From Candidatus Omnitrophota bacterium (lineage in GTDB: Bacteria; Omnitrophota; Omnitrophia; Omnitrophales; Aquincolibacteriaceae), in NCBI GenBank assembly GCA_023247035.1, contig JAHFHG010000012.1, positions 2,769 to 45,466 of the forward strand: a stretch of DNA of 42,698 nt, written 5' to 3'. The stretch's first letter is position 1, and each line of letters opens with the position of its first letter. Positions 37,740 through 42,698 of the stretch are shown here, in pieces. Made by a program: the position numbers and the translations under genes. The notes under the pieces were generated by a model, which saw only the letters and a program-made list of their open reading frames with translations, made no database searches and had not been told where the DNA came from.

Positions 37740-39821
37740 ATGAAAATTTTAATTGTAACTAAAAATTGGCTGGGCGACGTTATTTTTCAGACCCCTGCGA
37801 TTGAAGCGATCCGCGCTCATGATCCGGACGCGGAGATCGTTTGCCTGACACCGGCGAGGTGCGCGCCTGTTCTGGCGGCGCATCCTGCGGTGAACCGGGT
37901 CATTATTTTTGATGAAAGGGCAGAACACCGCGGATGGTTTTCGCGTCTGCGTTTTGTTTTTCGCTTAAGGCGCGAGGCCTTCGAAAAGGCGTTTTTGTTT
38001 CATCGGTCAAAAACAAGGGCCTTTCTTCTTTTTTTGGCCGGTGTCAAAGAGCGTATTGGATTTGATACAAAAGGTTCCTGGTTCCTGACCCAGGCGATCC
38101 CGGAACCCAAGCAGCGGATGCACCAGGCGGATTATTTTCTGGAGTTTCTACGGCAAGCAGGCCTTCCTGCGCCGAAGAAAGGGGTCTATCATTTTTATTT
38201 TTCACCCCGGGAAGGCGGCTGCGCAAAGGCATTGCTTGCAAAATACAATCTCGAGAACTTTATTTGCTTTCATCTCGGCGCCAATTGGGAACCTAAACGC
38301 TGGCCCGCGGCTTATTTTGCAAAATTGGCGGACGGGATTTTCAATCGATCCCAGCTTCCGGTGGTTCTGACAGGTTCCGGGAAAGATGCCGCTCTTGCGG
38401 AAGAAATGAATCAAGAGGTGCGCCACGCCCAGGTCATTTCTCTGATCGGGGAAACGAAGCCGGGAGAATTGGCCGCTATTTTTAAACAAGCTCAATTCGT
38501 CGTTTCCGGAGATTCAGGACCGATGCACATTGCTTCGGGTGTCGGCGCGAAAGTCGTTGCCTTGTTCGGTCCTACAGATCCCGCGCTGACAGGCCCCCGC
38601 GGCCCGGGCGAAACCATTCTTCTCCAGTTTGTGCCGGAGGGTTATACGGTTCCCTGGTACGGGAAAGATATCCCCGCCGAAGGATGGCTTTCCCGGATCC
38701 GGCCGGGGGAAGTGCTTGAGGCGATTGAAAAGAGAGGCTGGCTTCCGGATCACGGCGCGGCGCGGCTGCGGGATCGACCTTTGAAAGACCCTTCTGAAAA
38801 ATCCAGCCCGGAGAAAAAATCGAATGCGGTTTTACTGGTGACGCTCAGCAATATCGGAGATGTGATTCTGACCACTCCGGTGATTACGGCTTTGAACGCC
38901 CGATTTCCCAATTTGCGGCTGACGGTCGTCGTGGGCCCGCGCGCGAAAGAAATTTTGGAAGGGAGCCGGTTGATTCATCGGCTTATCGTTTATGACAAAA
39001 AAGCAGGTTTGTCGGAAAAATTTAAATTTTTACGCGAACTTCGGCGCGAAGGCTACGACTGCGTCGTCGATCTGAAAAATTCGGCGATCCCTTTTCTTGT
39101 CAAGACAAACAAAAGAAGCCCTGTGATCCGCCGTTTCAAAGAGATCTCGCTGCGCCGGCGCCATCTCGAAATTCTAAAAATGATGGGGCTGGATACGGCC
39201 TCTAAAGGGTTGTTTGATTTTTTCAATGAATCCGATGAGGCGGGGCTTGTTGAGAAACTTAAAACAAGAGGTATTTTCGGCGAGCGCGGTTGCGGCGAGC
39301 GAGGTTGTGGCGAGCGCGGCTGGATCCTTATAGCGCCTGTGGCCGCGAGCGGACTCAAAGCTTGGCGGCTTTCCGGGTTTGCGGAGGTCATTCAAAGATT
39401 GCTCCAGGAGCGTCAAGAGGACATCCTGCTTGTCGGATCAAAACGGGAAAGGTTGTTTATGGAACCTCTGGCAGGGCTTGCTCCTTCGAGGGTTTACAAT
39501 CTGGCGGGCCAAACTACGCTGCGGGAGCTGGCCGCGCTGCTTTCGCGCTGTTCGCTTTTGCTTTGCAACGACAGCTCGCCGATGCATTTAGGCGGTGAAT
39601 TAAATGTCCCTGTCGTCGCGATTTTCGGCCCCACCGATGCGGAGAAATTTAAAAGAGAAGGCTCTCTCTTCAGGGTCGTCCGCGAACCTGTTTTCTGCTC
39701 GCCTTGCGATCAGCCCGTTTGCCGTTTTGAACGTCAAGCCTGTTTGGAGGATTTAAGCGCGGAAAAGGTCTTCCGGGCCTGTAAGGATCTTTTGGACTCC
39801 ACCGCCGCTGTTCACTCCTAA
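37740..39821 (+). CDS. Tandem GT9 heptosyltransferase fusion protein
   Basis: 693 aa with two GT9 domains. Domain 1 (1-~340) resembles WaaF: NWLGDVIFQTPAIEAI, HLGANWEPKRWP, and GDSGPMHIASGVGAKVVALFGPTDP; it lacks the Cys cluster. Domain 2 (~362-693) has SNIGDVILTTPVITAL, SGLKAWRL, and NDSSPMHLGGELNVPVVAIFGPTDA, then CSPCDQPVC and a later Cys. Such enzymes add L-glycero-D-manno-heptose to LPS core. The two domains differ enough to be ancient paralogues rather than a recent duplication. A 15-bp tandem repeat lies in domain 2. No ribosome-binding site is obvious; the ATG follows a 161-base gap. Confidence 0.9.
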   Translation: MKILIVTKNWLGDVIFQTPAIEAIRAHDPDAEIVCLTPARCAPVLAAHPAVNRVIIFDERAEHRGWFSRLRFVFRLRREAFEKAFLFHRSKTRAFLLFLAGVKERIGFDTKGSWFLTQAIPEPKQRMHQADYFLEFLRQAGLPAPKKGVYHFYFSPREGGCAKALLAKYNLENFICFHLGANWEPKRWPAAYFAKLADGIFNRSQLPVVLTGSGKDAALAEEMNQEVRHAQVISLIGETKPGELAAIFKQAQFVVSGDSGPMHIASGVGAKVVALFGPTDPALTGPRGPGETILLQFVPEGYTVPWYGKDIPAEGWLSRIRPGEVLEAIEKRGWLPDHGAARLRDRPLKDPSEKSSPEKKSNAVLLVTLSNIGDVILTTPVITALNARFPNLRLTVVVGPRAKEILEGSRLIHRLIVYDKKAGLSEKFKFLRELRREGYDCVVDLKNSAIPFLVKTNKRSPVIRRFKEISLRRRHLEILKMMGLDTASKGLFDFFNESDEAGLVEKLKTRGIFGERGCGERGCGERGWILIAPVAASGLKAWRLSGFAEVIQRLLQERQEDILLVGSKRERLFMEPLAGLAPSRVYNLAGQTTLRELAALLSRCSLLLCNDSSPMHLGGELNVPVVAIFGPTDAEKFKREGSLFRVVREPVFCSPCDQPVCRFERQACLEDLSAEKVFRACKDLLDSTAAVHS
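39279..39323 (+). repeat. Three tandem 15-bp units encoding GERGC
   Basis: ggcgagcgcggttgc is followed by two diverged copies, giving GERGC-GERGC-GERGW in domain 2 of the tandem GT9 protein. It lies in the linker before the C-terminal Rossmann lobe, where insertion would be tolerated. It is a minisatellite-like expansion. Confidence 0.8.
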
Positions 39822-39826
39822 AGAAT

Positions 39827-40906
39827 ATGAATCCCAATCTCGATTTATCCGCGCCCCGCCGTTTTTCCAGAATTCTCGTGACGCGCGCCGACCGTCTCGG
39901 CGATTTAGTGCTTTCCACGCCCGTGTTTTCTTCGCTTCGCCGCGCTTTTCCCAACGCGCGGATTGCTTGCCTCACTTTTTTGGAAAACCGCGAAGCCGTT
40001 GAAGGAAATCCCTTTCTTGACGAGGTGATTCTTTACGAAAAAAAGGGATCGGAAAAAGGAATCGCAGGGAATTTGTTTTTCGCGTCCCGGCTCGCCCGAA
40101 AAAAATTCGACCTTGTGATTCATCTTCACGCCACCCGCCGGATGCATTTCGTCAGCTGGCTTGCCGGCATTCCCGTCCGTATCGGCTGGCGGCGTAAGTG
40201 CGCTTGGGCGCTTACGCATTCGTTTGAAGATATCAAGAAAGAAGGCAAAAAACACGAGGCGCAATACAATTTCGATTTACTTAAACCGCTCGGCGTTTGC
40301 GTTCCGGATACCCTGGAGACTTTTTTTCCGCTCTCGGAAAAGGCCCGCTTGTCTTTCGAAATGCTCGCGGATCATTTGGATCTTCGCCGCGATAAACCGT
40401 GGATGGTTTTGAATCCGAGCGCAAGCTGCCCTTCCAAAATTTGGCCGCCTGAAAGGTTCGGCGATCTGGTAGAAAAGATTTCTGAAAAATACGATTTCCG
40501 ATTTATTGCGATCGGGACCCGCAAGGATCGCCCGCGGGTTGAGAAATTAAAAAGCCGGACCCGGACGGCTGTTTATGATCTGAGCGGAAAGTTGACGCTC
40601 GGAATGCTGGGCATTCTTTTAAAAGATTCGGCCCTGCTGATCTCCAATGATTCGGGGCCTGTGCATATCGCTTCCGCGGTAGGCACGCCCGTGGTCTCCA
40701 TTTTTGGCAGGAATCAGCCCGGGCTTTCGCCGGCCAGGTGGGGGCCTCTTTCTGGAGATTCACGAATCGTTTGGAAAGACGTGGGCTGCCCAAAATGCCT
40801 CGCCCACAATTGCCAAATCCATTTCCTTTGCCTTGACGCGGTCTCCGTAGAGGACGTCTTGCAGGCCGCTCGGGAGCTTTTGACCCGCCGCCTTGCGCTT
40901 CGATGA
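39827..40906 (+). CDS. GT9 heptosyltransferase-family protein
   Basis: 359 aa, a single GT9 domain. RADRLGDLVLSTPVFSSL at the N-terminus, LNPSASCPSKIWPPERF mid-way, NDSGPVHIASAVGTPVVSIFG for the donor site, then CPKCLAHNCQ and a further Cys. It lies five bases after the previous stop and overlaps the next gene by 4 bp. Probably a core heptose or similar sugar transferase in the cytoplasm; the acceptor is unknown. Confidence 0.9.
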   Translation: MNPNLDLSAPRRFSRILVTRADRLGDLVLSTPVFSSLRRAFPNARIACLTFLENREAVEGNPFLDEVILYEKKGSEKGIAGNLFFASRLARKKFDLVIHLHATRRMHFVSWLAGIPVRIGWRRKCAWALTHSFEDIKKEGKKHEAQYNFDLLKPLGVCVPDTLETFFPLSEKARLSFEMLADHLDLRRDKPWMVLNPSASCPSKIWPPERFGDLVEKISEKYDFRFIAIGTRKDRPRVEKLKSRTRTAVYDLSGKLTLGMLGILLKDSALLISNDSGPVHIASAVGTPVVSIFGRNQPGLSPARWGPLSGDSRIVWKDVGCPKCLAHNCQIHFLCLDAVSVEDVLQAARELLTRRLALR

Positions 40907-42012
40907 AATCTCCCCGCCGCGTTCTCATCGTCCAGCCGTATGGAATCGGAGACTTGCTTTTTCTGACGCCGGTCTTCCGGGCGCTCCGCCTCATTCCCAG
41001 CGTTGAGGTTGTCGATCTTTTGCTGGGCTCCCGCACCGAGGCTGTCGTTGCTTCCAATCCTCACGTGGATAAAATCTTTAATGTGGACAAAGACCTCATT
41101 CACCGGCAGGGAAGGCTGAAAAATATTCAAGACTTACTCGGGCTCGGAGGAAAACTCCGGGAAAGAAAATATGATCTCTTAATCGATTATTCTTTGCGGG
41201 GAGAATATGCGTTTTTCGCTCAATTTTTCCTCGGCATCGGCAAGAGGGCGGGTTTTGATTATAAGCGCCGGGGGTTTTTCCACACTCACCGGATTTCGAT
41301 TGCGGACGGGTTTAGAGGCCGGCACGCGGTCGAATCTGTTTGTCAGCTTGCGGAGGCTGCAGGGATACGTGTCGAGGAACGCTTTTTGGAATTTTACGTG
41401 ACTGAAAAAGACAGGCAGGCCGCCTCGGATTGGATTTCAAAATTCGGGTTGGAGCAGAAAAAAATTTTGATTTTGAGCCCGGGCGGCGGGGAATCCTGGG
41501 GAAAGGACGCTTTTTTCAAACGCTGGCCGGCCCGGTTTTTCGCGGAATTTTTGGACAAGATACGTCCTTATTGTTCTTTTGACGGCGTCCTCATCTTGGG
41601 CAGCTCGAAGGAAAGGGCTTTAGCGCAGGAAATCTCCAATCTTTTGCGTGTTGAAAATAGGAATTGCGCGGGTGAGCTTTCCTTAGGTGAAGCGGCCGCT
41701 TTAATGGAGCGAGCGGCGCTTCTTGTGGGAAACGACGGCGGCCTTGTGCATCTTGCCCGGGCCCTGCGCCTTCCCCTGATTGCTTTTTACGGGCCCGTCG
41801 ATCCTCAGGTTTACGGCCCTTATCCGCCTTGCGGAAATGCCGCCGCGGTTTATAAAGAAGAACTTTCTTGCCGTCCCTGCTACGTCAAATTTCGCTACAA
41901 CAGTTCTTGTGTGGGCCGGGAATGCCTTCAGGATTTGAGGCCTGATGAAGCGATCGAGTTCCTAAAACAGAAAAATTTTTTTGAGGCCTTGGCTTCCCCT
42001 CGGCTTCATTAA
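40903..42012 (+). CDS. GT9 heptosyltransferase-family protein
   Basis: 369 aa. QPYGIGDLLFLTPVFRAL at the N-terminus, LSPGGGESWGKDAFFKRWP, and NDGGLVHLARALRLPLIAFYGPVDP, where the usual D-S-G-P-x-H has become D-G-G-L-V-H. A C-terminal Cys set (CRPC, then two further Cys) is present. The ATG overlaps the previous TGA (ATGA). It is the most divergent single-domain GT9 in the cluster, so its donor could differ. Confidence 0.87.
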   Translation: MKSPRRVLIVQPYGIGDLLFLTPVFRALRLIPSVEVVDLLLGSRTEAVVASNPHVDKIFNVDKDLIHRQGRLKNIQDLLGLGGKLRERKYDLLIDYSLRGEYAFFAQFFLGIGKRAGFDYKRRGFFHTHRISIADGFRGRHAVESVCQLAEAAGIRVEERFLEFYVTEKDRQAASDWISKFGLEQKKILILSPGGGESWGKDAFFKRWPARFFAEFLDKIRPYCSFDGVLILGSSKERALAQEISNLLRVENRNCAGELSLGEAAALMERAALLVGNDGGLVHLARALRLPLIAFYGPVDPQVYGPYPPCGNAAAVYKEELSCRPCYVKFRYNSSCVGRECLQDLRPDEAIEFLKQKNFFEALASPRLH

Positions 42013-42016
42013 ATTC

Positions 42017-42698
42017 ATGACTGCCCGCCGCCATTTTTTTTGGATCCTTTTGTTTTGCGGTTTTCTTCCGGCGCCGTCGAAATCTCAGGCGGGAGAGGAA
42101 CCCGTCTTTTCTCCTGTCGAAGAACCTGCGCGAAAGCTGTTTGTAGGTGAAAAGCTTGTTTATCAAATCCGGTATCTTGCTTTTCCCATAGGAAAGGCGG
42201 AGGCGGAGGTCAAAGAAATCCGGAATATCCGGGGAAGGGACGCTTATCATATTGTGGTGAAGGTGCGATCCTATTTTGTGATTGATCTCGTTTACAAAGT
42301 CAGGGATGAACATCATTCATTTATGGATGTGGAGAAGCTGAATTCCTTGGGCTACAAGAAAGATATTCGCGAAGGCCCCCGCCGGCTGAAGAAATCCATG
42401 GCCTATGATCCGGCCCGTCACCGCGCCGTTTTTTTGGATGAACAAGGAAGTCAAAAAGGAATGCCGGTTCCGGATCATGTCCAGGACGAGGTTTCCTGCG
42501 GTTATTGGTTCCGGACCCTTCCCTTGAAGCCGCGAAGCTCAATTTTCATTCCCGTTCACGCGGATGAAAGAAATTGGAATCTGGAAGTAAAACTTTACAA
42601 TAGAGAGAGGGTAAAAATTCCCGGGATCGGCGAATTTGAGGCCCTCGAAGTCGAACCGCTGATGGAGTTTCAAGGCATTTTTTTAAACGCGGCAGAAT
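42017..42698 (+). CDS. DUF3108 exported protein, 5' part (cut by right edge)
   Basis: The frame is open to the window end, so at least 227 residues. A short basic start (MTARRHFF) and a hydrophobic core (WILLFCGFLPAP) ending near SQAG look like a signal peptide. The mature part begins GEKLVYQIRYLAFPIGKAEAEV, followed by a Y-F-V-I-D-L-V segment and a DEVSC/YWFRTLPL stretch, typical of DUF3108, a periplasmic or outer-membrane beta-rich family of unknown role. It begins four bases after the last GT9 stop. Its link to the envelope cluster is by position only. Confidence 0.8.
   Translation, partial: MTARRHFFWILLFCGFLPAPSKSQAGEEPVFSPVEEPARKLFVGEKLVYQIRYLAFPIGKAEAEVKEIRNIRGRDAYHIVVKVRSYFVIDLVYKVRDEHHSFMDVEKLNSLGYKKDIREGPRRLKKSMAYDPARHRAVFLDEQGSQKGMPVPDHVQDEVSCGYWFRTLPLKPRSSIFIPVHADERNWNLEVKLYNRERVKIPGIGEFEALEVEPLMEFQGIFLNAAE

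Overview
The window reads as a chromosomal segment of an uncultivated, Gram-negative, LPS-making bacterium. It carries lipid A/Kdo genes (waaA, lpxK, an lpxL-type acyltransferase), many GT9 heptosyltransferase domains, ordinary amino-acid biosynthesis genes, and a giant open reading frame made of many unrelated modules. Giant ORFs and dense domain fusion fit an Omnitrophota-like (candidate phylum OP3) or related PVC-group lineage. That assignment is inference; no rRNA or other marker is present to test it.

Region 1 (1-10816) is one plus-strand ORF that is already open at the left edge and runs about 3600 codons to a TAA. It is a mosaic of modules: a methyltransferase-like fold, membrane segments, a protein-kinase-like fold, a twin-arginine signal, HEAT-like helices and a sigma-like HTH. 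The modules are separated by 13 copies (several degenerate) of an 18-bp imperfect palindrome, cccgctccgaagcgcggg. Twelve copies read RSE[A/V/I]R in the same phase and orientation, and one degenerate copy reads EVRSE. One module (about 8820-9437) is the antisense of a recognisable DUF433/DUF5615 toxin-antitoxin pair on the minus strand, which the giant ORF crosses without a stop. This is the strongest candidate for something undescribed.

Region 2 (10904-15562) holds nadC and uvrB (8 bp apart), then an Eda-like aldolase and a predicted alpha/beta-hydrolase lipoprotein. The last two each sit behind a good sigma-70-type promoter.

Region 3 (15605-26484) is a compact run ilvB-ilvN-ilvC-leuA-aroE-prepilin peptidase-aroC-aroK-aroB-small membrane peptide-dprA. 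Stop/start overlaps are common from leuA onwards. It links acetolactate/branched-chain synthesis to the shikimate pathway. Two perfect 28-bp palindromes with different cores lie between ilvC and leuA.

Region 4 (26485-42698) begins with an RDD membrane protein and a lysine-rich small protein. A promoter then precedes a topoisomerase I gene whose product carries an N-terminal ThiS-like sulfur-carrier domain, followed by xerC. After that comes an envelope cluster: waaA, lpxK, an LpxL-ELM1 fusion, a GT4-GT9 fusion, a GT9-GT9 fusion, two further GT9 genes, and a DUF3108 exported protein cut by the right edge. Five GT9 domains in four adjacent polypeptides suggest a substantial heptose-type core oligosaccharide.

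No tRNA, rRNA, CRISPR array or insertion sequence was recognised. No gene-free stretch exceeds 300 bases.
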